A DNA stretch of 64,000 bases, from NCBI RefSeq assembly GCF_025562715.2, contig NZ_JAPFCC010000001.1, positions 1,754,501 to 1,818,500 of the forward strand. The letters are read 5' to 3'. The stretch is from Endozoicomonas gorgoniicola. GTDB taxonomy: Bacteria; Pseudomonadota; Gammaproteobacteria; Pseudomonadales; Endozoicomonadaceae. The position numbers and the translations under genes are program-made. The notes below the pieces were generated by a model, which saw only the letters and a list, made by a program, of their open reading frames with translations, was not told where the DNA came from and did not search any database. Positions 1-8,586 of this stretch are shown here, piece after piece; the stretch's first letter is position 1, and each line of letters opens with the position of its first letter.

Positions 1-212
1 AGGTCGAGTACAACCGCATCAAGGGCAAACACGGTCTTAAGGCTCCTGACATCGAGACCAGGGAGTGGACGAACAAGCGCACCGGCGAAATTATGGACGT
101 GCCCAAGGGGATTGATCCGGGGTGGGATTATAACCCCGGTAAAGGGCGTTTAACGCACCTTGAAACGGTGGTTAAGGGGAAGGAAAGGGCGTTTAAGAAG
201 GAGGGCGAATGA
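1..212 (+). CDS. Phage Mu F-like head morphogenesis protein, C-terminal end (partial)
   Basis: An open frame enters from the left edge (first full codon at 3) and stops at TGA 210-212, giving about 69 residues. It contains the segment GIDPGWDYNPGKGR, typical of the C-terminus of Mu gpF/SPP1 gp7-type minor head proteins, which help assemble the portal and procapsid. The position just before the I/Z protease and T capsid genes fits the Mu head order. The stop overlaps the next start (ATGA). The N-terminal part lies outside the window. Family call is by motif and context. Confidence 0.7.
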   Translation, partial: VEYNRIKGKHGLKAPDIETREWTNKRTGEIMDVPKGIDPGWDYNPGKGRLTHLETVVKGKERAFKKEGE

Positions 213-367
213 TGCTACTGATGGAGAGTCTTATATTTGGTGCTGTGTGTATGGTCGTTATACAGGTGCTAACGGCATTTACTGAACACCCGCATCATTT
301 ATTTATAGCGGGTGTTGCCACCGTTTTATTGTTTGACCTGGTAAAGGTACTGCTCAGTCATGGATAA
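209..367 (+). CDS. Small two-helix membrane protein (prophage)
   Basis: A 52-residue frame starts at ATG 209, overlapping the stop of the upstream head gene by four bases, and ends 8 bases inside the next gene. Residues about 4-23 and 30-48 are hydrophobic, so two membrane helices separated by a short HPHH loop are likely. The tight overlaps on both sides argue for a real, translationally coupled gene. The size and topology would suit a holin or other phage membrane protein, but no family motif is visible. Confidence 0.5.
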   Translation: MMLLMESLIFGAVCMVVIQVLTAFTEHPHHLFIAGVATVLLFDLVKVLLSHG

Positions 368-620
368 ACAGGAAAAGAAGCGTGAGGCTGCCAGGCTGCG
401 CAAACGCAAGCAGCGCGAACGCCAGCGCGCCTGGAAACAGGCCAGGGGAGCGGAGAACCTTAACCTGGAAATCTACAAAGGCACCCGCGCCTGTCTTGAG
501 GAACTGATGACCGGCCTGGATTACACCGAACAGGCCGAGGTTATCACGCGGCTGATTCATGGTGCGCACCGGTTAATGGAGCGTGACAAGTCACAGATTG
601 AAGAATTTTTAAAAGTGTGA
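360..620 (+). CDS. Small basic protein with ribbon-helix-helix-like C-terminus
   Basis: Encodes 86 residues. Residues 1-30 are very rich in Lys, Arg and Gln. Residues about 34-72 look like a ribbon-helix-helix unit: a strand around LNLEIY followed by helices including TQAEV-like TEQAEVITRLI. This resembles CopB-type copy-control repressors, so DNA binding is a reasonable guess. It overlaps the 3' end of the small membrane gene and precedes another membrane protein. A role in the phage cycle is not established; the RHH assignment is inference. Confidence 0.5.
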   Translation: MDKQEKKREAARLRKRKQRERQRAWKQARGAENLNLEIYKGTRACLEELMTGLDYTEQAEVITRLIHGAHRLMERDKSQIEEFLKV

Positions 621-656
621 CGCTGATTGAACATTATCAAATATAAGGAAATAGCT

Positions 657-1181
657 ATGCAGGATATATTTACAACCTTTGGAATTATCTCGGCCTGTTT
701 GGTAACAGGCACAGCTTTTGTATATGCAGTGAGTGTGCTGTTGTCTCTGGTGCAACATAACTACTATCGCTCTCTGCGTGGACAGATTGCTGATGCTATA
801 TCGGATATCTCGAAGTATTACGAAGCTGGCGAAGGTATGAGCGAGCAGGCCGTCAGGTCTTTGCTTGCAAAGTTGCATTCAAGGTATCTGGTCGATATCG
901 ACAGAATCAAGCGGGAGGATGACGAGCATGTAACGGTTCCGGCAGTCACGCTGCACCAGGTTATGAATGATCTGGCCTATGCAGATATCAAGAGTGATGA
1001 CGCACCCTCCTCTGCGTCTGAGCATGCTGACAGGGCGGTAACGTATCTTGCCCGGTTGATCGATGTGGATGTTTTTTCTGACGAGCAGGTTAGAAACTAT
1101 GTCAGGGAAACGGTTAATGATTTTGAGCAGCGTTACCCTTATCTGGTAAAGCTCGATAAAAAAGCCTCAGGTGCTCCCTGA
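657..1181 (+). CDS. Membrane-anchored hypothetical protein (prophage)
   Basis: Encodes 174 residues from ATG 657, chosen because AAGGA lies at 646-650; an upstream in-frame TTG at 627 lacks this. One N-terminal hydrophobic segment (about residues 8-30) is followed by a soluble, helical, charged region, so a single-pass anchor with a cytoplasmic domain is likely. No family is recognised. It is the last gene before a strong intrinsic terminator, so genes at 1-1181 probably form the end of one transcription unit. Confidence 0.6.
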   Translation: MQDIFTTFGIISACLVTGTAFVYAVSVLLSLVQHNYYRSLRGQIADAISDISKYYEAGEGMSEQAVRSLLAKLHSRYLVDIDRIKREDDEHVTVPAVTLHQVMNDLAYADIKSDDAPSSASEHADRAVTYLARLIDVDVFSDEQVRNYVRETVNDFEQRYPYLVKLDKKASGAP

Positions 1182-1190
1182 GGCTTTTTT
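1159..1190 (+). terminator. Rho-independent terminator
   Basis: A perfect 8-bp stem, GCCTCAGG (1164-1171) and CCTGAGGC (1177-1184), with a 5-base loop is followed by TTTTTT. It is preceded by an A-run, so it could work in both directions. It overlaps the last codons of the upstream gene. Confidence 0.9.
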
Positions 1191-1546
1191 GTATCCGGGT
1201 GGTTAACGATAGCCCTGAAATGAGAACTCAGTGGCTACCCCCTTTAAGACCCCTTTAACGGCGATGTTTGTTTAAAACTTTGACCTGAGTTCTTGTACAT
1301 TCGTACGCAAAAGTATCAGTATAGCTTTACTGTTGCCGATTATTTTAGGGATTAGGTCATGAGTTCAGTTGGTTTGGATGCCATGAGTTCAGCAAGAATA
1401 CAACTTCACCTCGACATACATGAACCGATAGAGCTGGTTGATATGACATTGTCATTTCAGGCACTGGCTATGGAATACCGGAAGCACATACACAAGAAAG
1501 CAAGAGCGAAAGGCGGCAAGGCTTCCGACGATATAAAGCTTTATAT

Positions 1547-3280
1547 CCGTCATTCACCACCCTATTCAGGAATAAATTTCTTGGTACGTTGAGCCCAAAA
1601 TAAAAATGATCGTCGATTGCCTCTCCGATATTCCAACCATGTGTTTCTCCGTCCCGTTAACCGACAGCACATGAATCCCATCAAAGCACAGGAAAACCCA
1701 TCTGCCCGTTGGGTTCTGGGCTGGTTTCTTCTTCATGTCCGGGAACGTTCGGCTCTGCCTTTTCAGTTCATAGCGGATTCGATGCTGAATTGCAGCATAG
1801 ACCATAAGGCAGAGTGTCATCACCATTAACAGGGCCTCAATACGCTCAGGTTTTTTGAGATACAGTGAAGACACCAGAAAATCAGGGCTCTTCAGGAAGC
1901 GAAAACCTCTCTCAACCTGCTGCTGGGATTTATACGTCCTCAGTAGTTCGCCAGCGTCAAGCCGGGCTGTATCTGTATCGTTGGTTGCCAGAACAAAACA
2001 ACCCAACGATGCTTCTGCATCACGACGAGTCTGTACAGCAACCGCGCAGGAGCCTGTCACATAATATTCATAGTGGTCGGGAACTGTCCCATCAGCAGGA
2101 CGGCCTTTGGTTTTATAGCAGGGACTCTCGATGATCTCAGGTTCAGCCTGGCAGTATACGGACTGTTTTTGCCATAGCTTGAAAGCTTCCATGGCATCCG
2201 ATTCGCAACAGAATGGCTTCTTGCCCAATTTCTCAAGTTCCTTGAATTCCTTCAGGGACTTTTTCTGCATACGCCTTGTCAGTGTCTTCTGTTCTGTTTT
2301 CTGGCTTTGATTATTTCGAAACAGTACCCAACGTTGTACGACACCTGCATAGTCAGACAGAGTCTCTACAGATTCGTAATGCTCAAACCCTTCAACCTCA
2401 ACCATTGAGCGCAATGGCGCACTTTGAACCAGTTCTTTGGCTGCACCAATGTTGAGAGGAACTCTGGAGATAAACAACTGATCCTGCTGACTCAGTTCCT
2501 GAACGGTTTCAGCCACATACAATGCGGCATCACCGATGAAGTAACGGGCATTCAGTGCCGCTTTGAAGCTCTTTATATGCTCAGAAACCACTTGTTTGAA
2601 ACTGGTCTTGTCCGTCACATTACCGCTGGCTGCTTTCATAAACATCGGAATGCCTGCCCGGTTTTCGGTCAGCAGGAGCAATATGGCCTGGTTCAGGTCA
2701 GGACGATGATCTCGGCTGTAGCCCTTGCAAAGCCTGATGCAATTGAGGTCTTCGTCACTGACTTCCTCCTCGCTGTTATAACGGCCATCGACGTGAAATC
2801 CTGTGCCATCAAGGTTGAGTGCATCACATGGCAATTTGAGATGCGTAGCCACCTTGATAGCCAGCTCAAAATAGACTTTACTGACACCCAGTTCAAACAG
2901 TTCATCCAGTGCTCTTCCAAGAACTTTGTCGTTTATGTGTTCGGGCTCAATCCCCTCTCTGATCAGTTTATCGAGGGGTTTATTGGAGAAGAACTGAGGG
3001 AACATGTGGAGAGACTGCCCCGTAAAGCCGAGGCCATTGATAATCATCGCGACAACGGCCTCACCGTGGGAGATGTTCCATTCGTCAGATACTTTGGGCG
3101 CGCGCCTGTCGATATGGTCGGCAATGCCCAGCTCTTTGCACATTCCAGCCACTAGACCGAGATGATCCATGACCTGAGAGCGGTATTGAATAGGAGGCAT
3201 AACAAGGCTTCTTGATATTTGCTTATCTGATAATAGATAGCAGGTATTAGGAAAATGTCATGCTGGGTGGTGAATGTCGG
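1547..3280 (-). mobile_element. IS1634-family insertion sequence (complete, 1734 bp)
   Basis: Terminal inverted repeats are 15/16 matched: CCGTCATTCACCACCC at 1547-1562 and the complement of GGGTGGTGAATGTCGG at 3265-3280. Direct target duplications TTATAT flank it at 1541-1546 and 3281-3286. A 6-bp duplication fits IS1634 elements. The single transposase gene fills the element on the minus strand. Both ends and the transposase are intact, so it may still be active. Confidence 0.92.
1566..3200 (-). CDS. IS1634-family transposase
   Basis: Encodes 544 residues. The N-terminus (YRSQVMDHLGLVAGMCKELG) is the DUF4277-type start typical of IS1634 transposases. The centre carries the DDE region, with LNLDGTGFHVDG near residue 130 and FIGDAALY near 240, and the C-terminal part has the QQVERGFRFLK segment around the catalytic Glu. 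Full length, with no frameshift. It reads opposite to the phage gene it interrupts. Confidence 0.9.
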   Translation of the reverse strand: MPPIQYRSQVMDHLGLVAGMCKELGIADHIDRRAPKVSDEWNISHGEAVVAMIINGLGFTGQSLHMFPQFFSNKPLDKLIREGIEPEHINDKVLGRALDELFELGVSKVYFELAIKVATHLKLPCDALNLDGTGFHVDGRYNSEEEVSDEDLNCIRLCKGYSRDHRPDLNQAILLLLTENRAGIPMFMKAASGNVTDKTSFKQVVSEHIKSFKAALNARYFIGDAALYVAETVQELSQQDQLFISRVPLNIGAAKELVQSAPLRSMVEVEGFEHYESVETLSDYAGVVQRWVLFRNNQSQKTEQKTLTRRMQKKSLKEFKELEKLGKKPFCCESDAMEAFKLWQKQSVYCQAEPEIIESPCYKTKGRPADGTVPDHYEYYVTGSCAVAVQTRRDAEASLGCFVLATNDTDTARLDAGELLRTYKSQQQVERGFRFLKSPDFLVSSLYLKKPERIEALLMVMTLCLMVYAAIQHRIRYELKRQSRTFPDMKKKPAQNPTGRWVFLCFDGIHVLSVNGTEKHMVGISERQSTIIFILGSTYQEIYS

Positions 3281-4072
3281 TTATATAACGAAGATAGAAA
3301 ATAACTGCATTCTCGCCGAGCTTGGCAGTGCCACCGATATACTCGGAGCTTTATTTCCAGCCCTCGATTCTATCAACATATTTATGGAGTTTATGAATAA
3401 TATTGTTGATCGAATTAAGTACTTTAGAGGGGTAGGAAAAGAAGGGGGCGTAGAAGCATCAGAAGTTCCTTATACCAAAACAGAATGTGACCGGGCTGCG
3501 GATATCCTCAAAGCTGTAGCAGATAACAAAGACGGCCAGTTAGGCTTTTCGGTCATTGAGTATGAGGAAGAAAGGGCTGACGCAAAGGTAAAGTTCAATA
3601 TTAAATTTACCAGTGATGAGGCGTTACAGGCTCGAAGGGGAGCCCTGCTTTCGAAACAGGCTTTGGAGCAAACCAGTGATGCTGACCATAAAAATGTACT
3701 GATGTACTTTCATCAGACGAACATTGACGACCCAAAGGCTGATGGGCGCACAGGGGACAAGGCAGTTGTTAAATCTCTTTCCATTGACCCTTTATCTGTT
3801 TTCTTTCTTTCAGAAATGGATCGGGAAAAAATCCGATACCTCATCCACGACAAAAACCAAAACCCTCTAAAAGTGTCGTTCAATGTGGATGTGAATGTCG
3901 AGACGGACAAGAATGACAAGCCAAGGTTTTACCGGGTTTCGAGAGTGCATGAGATTTACTTCGATGATGAGGATTAAGCTTTACCCGGATTTTTTGTTTC
4001 AATAGACTGCTAATGAGTCCGCCAAAACTCTTACCTTGAGCAAAGTTCCCCGGTAGCCCGCCGGAGAAAATC

Positions 4073-4092
4073 CCCTAAAACCCTTTAGAACC
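4073..4092 (+). promoter_or_regulatory. Shared late-operon dyad motif, copy 1
   Basis: The 20-mer CCCTAAAACCCTTTAGAACC lies about 34 bases before the head protease start. An identical 20-mer lies before the tail sheath gene (13176-13195). It contains the dyad CTAAA-ACCC-TTTAG. The placement before two late operons suggests a binding site for a phage late activator, by analogy with Mu C protein; this role is inference. Confidence 0.55.
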
Positions 4093-4125
4093 GATTCCCC
4101 GCCATAGCCTTTAACCTCAAAGGCT

Positions 4126-5154
4126 ATGAACGCATTCTATCTCGCACTTAACTCCGAACAGGAACAAGACCATGTAGCCGTGGATCTTGCGCTGAACTTC
4201 CAGCTGACTGAATCAGGCCAGGCTCCCGAGTGGCTGCCGCTGATACCAGCCGGTCAGTTCTCCGGCCAGGACGGGCGCACCTGGCATAACTCCAACCCTG
4301 AAGCCGTTCTGGCAAGAACCCGCAATGTCGGTCGTGATGTTCCCTGGGACATCGAGCACGCCACTGAACTGAAAGGCCCAAAAGGCGAAGCAGCACCGGC
4401 TCAAGCCTGGATCAAACTCAGTGACCTTGAAGTTCGTGACGGTGCTATCTGGGGTCGTGTCGAGTGGAACGACAGTGGTCGTCAGCTGGTAGAGGGCAAG
4501 TCCTACAAGTATTACAGCCCGGCCTTCTACTGGAACGACCAGGGAGAAGTCGTCCGCATCAAAAGTGTCGGCCTGACCAACTCTCAAAATCTGCCGCAGC
4601 TTCCTGCGCTTAACCACGAAAAAAACAACCCCCAAAAAGGAGAAGCAGACATGCCATTGTCTGAAGCTATGCGCTCTGCCCTGAGCCTGAAGGAAGACGC
4701 CACCGAGGCGGAAGCTGTCCAGGCAATCGGCAAGCTGAAGAGTGACCATCAACTGGCACTGAACCGTGCTGAAACCCCGGACGCTGACAAGTTCGTGCCC
4801 AAGGCCGACTACGAACTGGCGCTGAACCGGGCCACTACTGCCGAAACCTCCCTGAAGTCTTTCCAGGACAAAGAAGTTGAAGCCGAAGTAGACGCAGCTA
4901 TTAAAGCGGGCAAGGTGGCACCGGCCAGTAAAGACTATCACCTGGCCACCTGTCGGCAGGAAGGCGGACTGGAACGCTTCAAGTCCTTTGTTGAGTCTGC
5001 GCCGCAGATTGTCAGCACCGAAGCGGGCAAGGGCGGCAAGAAGCCGGAAGGCACCAGACACAGCAAGCTGACTGACGAGCAGCTGGCACTGTGTCGTCAG
5101 TCCGGTGTGTCAGAAGAAGAGTTCCTGAGCAGTCTGGACGACTGTCAGGCGTAA
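4126..5154 (+). CDS. Mu gpI-like prohead protease with nested scaffold region
   Basis: Encodes 342 residues matching the Mu gpI protease family (Mu-like protease, PF10123). The N-terminal part includes AEWLPLIPAG-like and DVPWDIEHATEL segments, and YKYYSPAFYW lies near residue 127. The C-terminal half after about residue 175 is charged, helical and scaffold-like. In Mu this gene makes the maturation protease and, from an internal start, the scaffold Z. The same arrangement appears here, with an in-frame ATG at 4651 preceded by AAAAAGGAG. It is followed by the major capsid gene, as in Mu. Confidence 0.88.
   Translation: MNAFYLALNSEQEQDHVAVDLALNFQLTESGQAPEWLPLIPAGQFSGQDGRTWHNSNPEAVLARTRNVGRDVPWDIEHATELKGPKGEAAPAQAWIKLSDLEVRDGAIWGRVEWNDSGRQLVEGKSYKYYSPAFYWNDQGEVVRIKSVGLTNSQNLPQLPALNHEKNNPQKGEADMPLSEAMRSALSLKEDATEAEAVQAIGKLKSDHQLALNRAETPDADKFVPKADYELALNRATTAETSLKSFQDKEVEAEVDAAIKAGKVAPASKDYHLATCRQEGGLERFKSFVESAPQIVSTEAGKGGKKPEGTRHSKLTDEQLALCRQSGVSEEEFLSSLDDCQA
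4651..5154 (+). CDS. Nested scaffold protein (Mu gpZ-like), internal start
   Basis: Within the protease gene, an ATG at 4651 is in frame and has a strong ribosome-binding site, AAGGAG, at 4637-4642, eight bases upstream. Translation from it gives 167 residues of charged, helix-rich sequence without the protease part. In Mu, gene Z is the in-frame 3' part of gene I and makes the scaffold in molar excess. The sequence supports the same design here. Confidence 0.65.
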   Translation: MPLSEAMRSALSLKEDATEAEAVQAIGKLKSDHQLALNRAETPDADKFVPKADYELALNRATTAETSLKSFQDKEVEAEVDAAIKAGKVAPASKDYHLATCRQEGGLERFKSFVESAPQIVSTEAGKGGKKPEGTRHSKLTDEQLALCRQSGVSEEEFLSSLDDCQA

Positions 5155-5200
5155 CCTTGGGAATAAACCATCCACTCACCGTTTTTAGGGAAAAACAACA

Positions 5201-6103
5201 ATGGCCATTATTACCGGGTCGCTGCTGACAAACCTTTTTGTCACCTTCAATGCAGCGTTTAAAAAGGGCTTTGGCAATGCCAAACCGATGTGGGACAAGA
5301 TCGCCATGCGCGTGGCATCAGGCTCCCGATCCAATACCTACGGCTGGCTGGGTAACTGGCCCGGCTTCCGGGAGTGGGTGGGTGATCGTGTGGTCAAGGA
5401 TATGAAGACCCACGAATATTCAATCACCAACAAGCACTGGGAAAGCACGGTCAGTGTCAACCGTGATGACATCAAGGATGACGAGATTGGTGTTTACAGC
5501 CCGATGTTTGAAGAGATGGGGCGAGCGTCCAACGTTTTTCCGGATGAACTGATTTTCAACCTTCTGGCTGGCGGCTTCAGTACCCTGTGCTACGACGGTC
5601 AGAACTTCTTCGACACCGATCACCCGGTGTATCCGGAAGTGGACGGCACCGGTACAGCTGTGACCGTCAGCAACACGCAGGCGGGTACAGAGCCAGCCTG
5701 GTACTTGCTGGACACCAGTCGTTCACTCAAGCCGCTGATCTTCCAGGAACGCGAAAAGCCGGTCTTCACCCGTCGTGACAAGGATACAGACGAGCCCAGC
5801 TTTACCCGGAATATGGCCGAGTATGGCGTGGACTGCCGCTCAAACGTCGGCTTTGGCCTCTGGCAGCTGGCCTTTGGTTCCAAGGCTGCCCTGACCGCCG
5901 CTAACTTCAACGCCGCCTACGCCAGTATGCAGAGCGTGAAAGCGGACGGTGGTCGTCCAATGGGCGTGAACCCGACCGTGCTGGTCGTGCCTCCCTCCCT
6001 GCGTGACAAGGCGTTCGAGATCGTCAAGGCAGAGCGTAACGCAGCCGGTGCCACCAACATCAACCGCAATGCTGTGGAAGTGCTGGTCACGCCGTACCTC
6101 TAA
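5201..6103 (+). CDS. Mu gpT-like major capsid protein
   Basis: Encodes 300 residues. The N-terminus (MAIITGSLLTNLFVTFNAAF) and the segments YGWLGNWPGFREW and FFDTDHPVYP are characteristic of the Mu-like major head subunit T (PF10124). It forms the icosahedral shell. It starts 46 bases after the protease/scaffold gene, in the expected head-gene order, and the length matches the family. Confidence 0.92.
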   Translation: MAIITGSLLTNLFVTFNAAFKKGFGNAKPMWDKIAMRVASGSRSNTYGWLGNWPGFREWVGDRVVKDMKTHEYSITNKHWESTVSVNRDDIKDDEIGVYSPMFEEMGRASNVFPDELIFNLLAGGFSTLCYDGQNFFDTDHPVYPEVDGTGTAVTVSNTQAGTEPAWYLLDTSRSLKPLIFQEREKPVFTRRDKDTDEPSFTRNMAEYGVDCRSNVGFGLWQLAFGSKAALTAANFNAAYASMQSVKADGGRPMGVNPTVLVVPPSLRDKAFEIVKAERNAAGATNINRNAVEVLVTPYL

Positions 6104-6186
6104 CAGAAGCCTTTGCTGTGCCTGACCAGGTTGCCCCCCCATAGCAGCCTGGTCAATGAACCCCCCCCATCACAGAGACCAGAACC

Positions 6187-6576
6187 ATGAGCACAGAAAA
6201 AGAACTCAAGGCCCTGAGAAAAGGCGAATTGCAAACCATGCTGAAAGGGCTGTCTGAGCAACTGGGCGAAGAGTTTCCAACCAGCGGCACCAATAACGAA
6301 CTGATTGAACGTATTCTCAATACCCAGGACATGTTGGCACTGGACGAGGATGAGCAGGAAGAAACCGAAACTCTGACCGATTCCCGGGGCGAACAATCAA
6401 CGGAATCCGAACCTGAAGCAACCTCTGACACTTACCACATCCGGGCGAAGTCAAAAACCGGCTTCTACCGCTGCGGCAAGTTCTGGCCCCACGAAGGCAG
6501 AACGATCAAGGCTGAAATGCTAAGCGATGACCAGATTAGCCAGCTTAAGGCTGAAACAAATCTCATTATTGAATAG
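6187..6576 (+). CDS. Mu gp35/HI1506-like head-tail region protein
   Basis: Encodes 129 residues. The N-terminal 45 residues are helical. Residues about 50-78 are very acidic. The C-terminal 45 residues (IRAKSKTGFYRCGKFWPHEG onward) resemble the HI1506/Mu gp35 module. It sits directly after the capsid gene, as in Mu-like phages. Its function is not known; a head accessory role is inferred from position. Confidence 0.65.
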   Translation: MSTEKELKALRKGELQTMLKGLSEQLGEEFPTSGTNNELIERILNTQDMLALDEDEQEETETLTDSRGEQSTESEPEATSDTYHIRAKSKTGFYRCGKFWPHEGRTIKAEMLSDDQISQLKAETNLIIE

Positions 6577-6589
6577 GCAGTGAGCGACT

Positions 6590-7024
6590 ATGGCAGCCTA
6601 CATCACCCAGCAGGACCTGATCGAGCGCATCGGCAAAGACGAGCTGATTATCCTGTCAGACCGGGAAGGCACTGGCGAGATCAATACTGCCGTGGTGGAC
6701 CGGGCCATTGCCGACGCCACGGACGAGATCAACATGCACCTGTCCAGCCGTTACCTGATGCCGTTGCCAAAAGTGCCGGAAACCATTAAACGACTGGCGG
6801 TCAGCCTGACCGTGTACTGGCTCAGCGAGACCGAGGTTACTATGTCCGACCTGGTGAAAGGGCGCTACCAGAATGCGGTTAAAACCCTTAAGGCGCTGGC
6901 TGACGGTTCCATGCGTCTTGGCTTGCCCGAAGCCAGTACGCCTGGTGAGAACACTGCGGGCGATGTGCAGCTGGTCAGTGGTAAACGGCTCCATACCCGC
7001 AAGACCCTGGGCGGCCTCCTGTAA
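6590..7024 (+). CDS. Mu gp36-like protein (DUF1320)
   Basis: Encodes 144 residues beginning AAYITQQDLIERIGKDELI, the usual start of DUF1320 (Mu gp36) proteins, thought to be head-tail connector components. The stop overlaps the next start (TAATG at 7022-7026), so translational coupling is likely. Length is normal for the family. Confidence 0.8.
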   Translation: MAAYITQQDLIERIGKDELIILSDREGTGEINTAVVDRAIADATDEINMHLSSRYLMPLPKVPETIKRLAVSLTVYWLSETEVTMSDLVKGRYQNAVKTLKALADGSMRLGLPEASTPGENTAGDVQLVSGKRLHTRKTLGGLL

Positions 7025-7473
7025 TGGCGGGCGTTACCCTTACCCAGGACACCAAAGGGTTGGAGGTGCTGGCCGAACGCCTGAACCAGCTGGCCTCAGC
7101 CGATTATGACGACCTGCTGGAGCAGATCGGCGGCACGGTGGAAAGCCAGACCCGGCGGCGTCTGTCCGAAGAGAAGGAAGCGCCGGACGGCTCTCCCTGG
7201 GAGCCGTTGAGCGATGACTGGGCAGCCCGCAAGTCAGGTCGTTCCTCCGGCGGCATGCTGGAGTATCAGGGGCATCTGCTGGACTCCATCGCTTACCAGG
7301 TGAATGGCGATGAGGTGCAGATCGGCACCGGGCTGATTTATGGCGCAATCCACCAGTTAGGCGGGGAGCCTGTCGGCAAGCCGATCCCTGCACGGCCTTA
7401 TCTGGGTCTGTCGTCTGATAATGAAAACGAACTGAACGAGGTCATCGAGGCATGGCTGAACCAGCTCCTGTAA
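7024..7473 (+). CDS. Phage virion morphogenesis protein (Mu gpG/P2 gpS-like)
   Basis: Encodes 149 residues of the virion morphogenesis/tail completion family (PF05069). Visible marks are the segments GSPWEPLSDDWAARK and MLEYQGHLLDSI and the C-terminal IPARPYLGLS. These proteins finish the tail end that joins the head. It overlaps its downstream neighbour by 22 bases. Confidence 0.85.
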   Translation: MAGVTLTQDTKGLEVLAERLNQLASADYDDLLEQIGGTVESQTRRRLSEEKEAPDGSPWEPLSDDWAARKSGRSSGGMLEYQGHLLDSIAYQVNGDEVQIGTGLIYGAIHQLGGEPVGKPIPARPYLGLSSDNENELNEVIEAWLNQLL

Positions 7474-8009
7474 CCCTGCTGAGCTTTTTAGAGGCGGTTA
7501 TCGCGGGTGTTAAAAAGCGTTTACCCGCCCTTAAAGCCTGCGACCTGCACGGTGGCCGCTTTGACGCTTCGGAGCTGAAACGGCTGGGCAAAACAGCACC
7601 CGCTATCTACCTGGCGGCACTGGCTGTACCGGGTAACACGGCACTGGGCGACGGTCGGCGTCATGTGGAACTGCAACTGACGGCGTTTGTGGTGGCGAAG
7701 GATCTACCCGGATTACCCAGAGACCGGGCAGTGTTGAACCTGGTGGAAAGTCTAATGCTGCTGATTCCTGACAACCTGTGGGGCTTGCAGGGGCAGTGCA
7801 GCATTCCCCAACGGCTCGACGCCCGCAACCTCTACAGCGGCACGCTGGACAGTACCCGCACAGCGCTCTGGGGTGTCAGCTGGCGGCAGGTGGTTAACCT
7901 GGGTGACAGCATCTGGAATGAATCCGGGGTATTGCCCAAAGAGGTTTATGTGGGCATTGAGCCTGACACCGGAACCGGTAACGAGCATGAATATGAACGA
8001 GTCGTTTGA
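7452..8009 (+). CDS. Mu gp37-like tail protein (DUF1834)
   Basis: Encodes 185 residues that fit the Mu gp37/DUF1834 family of tail-connector proteins by length and by position between the G/S-like gene and baseplate gene V. Its 3' end overlaps the start of V by 23 bases, typical of a tightly packed late operon. The family call rests on context plus the general pattern around VELQLTAFVVAKDLPG. Confidence 0.65.
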   Translation: MAEPAPVTLLSFLEAVIAGVKKRLPALKACDLHGGRFDASELKRLGKTAPAIYLAALAVPGNTALGDGRRHVELQLTAFVVAKDLPGLPRDRAVLNLVESLMLLIPDNLWGLQGQCSIPQRLDARNLYSGTLDSTRTALWGVSWRQVVNLGDSIWNESGVLPKEVYVGIEPDTGTGNEHEYERVV

Positions 8010-8586
8010 GTTGGTGGAGCTGGCCCGCAAGCTGGCTAACCTGGTTCGCCCTGGCCGGGTGCAGGCGGTGCGTTACGATCCGCCAGCGGTACGGGTGGAA
8101 ATTGGCGACCTGGTTACGGCCTGGTTACCGCCACTGGTGGCCAGGGCAGGCAATAACCGCAGCTGGGATATGCCGGAAGTGGGCGAGCAGGTGGTGGTAT
8201 TAAGCCCGTCCGGCAACTTTGCCCAGGGCTGGGTGCTGCCTGCCGGGTATACGGCCAGCAACCCGGCACCGTCCGTTGACCCGGATAAAAAAATCTACAC
8301 CTTTCCTGATGGTGCCTGGCTGGAGTATGACCGCAAACGGCATCACCTCAAGGCGGTACTGCCAGATGGCGCTACCACAGAATTAAAAAGCACCGGTGGC
8401 ATTGAGTTCACCGGCGACCTGAGGGTCAACGGCAATATCACCGCTACTCAGAACATTACCGCCACCGGCGACATCACCGACCAGACCCGGTCCATGCAGG
8501 CCGACCGGGCAATTTACAACAGCCATAAGCATTCCGGTGTCGCTTCTGGCCCGTCCACTACACAAACCACGGGGCAGCAACAATGA
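7987..8586 (+). CDS. Baseplate assembly protein V (P2 gpV/Mu gp45-like spike)
   Basis: Encodes 199 residues from ATG 7987; an earlier in-frame ATG at 7873 is rejected because it would lie deep in the upstream gene. The N-terminal OB-like part includes GRVQAVRYDPPAVRVEIG. It is followed by a triple beta-helix-like stretch (NGNITATQNITATGDITD) and a C-terminal HKHSGV, which suits a metal-binding spike tip. The protein pierces the outer membrane at the tail tip. A second in-frame ATG at 7993 is an equally possible start. Confidence 0.85.
   Translation: MNMNESFELVELARKLANLVRPGRVQAVRYDPPAVRVEIGDLVTAWLPPLVARAGNNRSWDMPEVGEQVVVLSPSGNFAQGWVLPAGYTASNPAPSVDPDKKIYTFPDGAWLEYDRKRHHLKAVLPDGATTELKSTGGIEFTGDLRVNGNITATQNITATGDITDQTRSMQADRAIYNSHKHSGVASGPSTTQTTGQQQ

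Larger units (their letters stand above)
1359..3977 (+). pseudogene. Prophage hypothetical gene interrupted by IS1634 element
   Basis: Two halves, 1359-1546 and 3287-3977, belong to one gene. Removing the insertion sequence and one copy of its 6-bp target duplication joins DIKLYI directly to TKIENN in frame and yields 292 residues. The second half is acidic and ends YFDDED. No domain is recognised. The apparent start at 3255 is created by the end of the insertion. The gene lies between the prophage terminator and the head protease gene, so it is an accessory or moron-type cargo candidate. In this genome it is inactivated unless the two halves act separately. Confidence 0.8.

Noticed and set aside
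1237..1260. Possible third copy of the late-operon motif
   Set aside because: Only CCCCTTTAA-type fragments match; the dyad is not conserved.
2424..3155. Plus-strand frame of 243 codons inside the IS1634 element
   Set aside because: It is antisense to a complete transposase and has no domain or ribosome site.
4213..5061. Minus-strand frame of 282 codons across the protease/scaffold gene
   Set aside because: Antisense shadow of a well-supported phage gene; the residue composition looks random.
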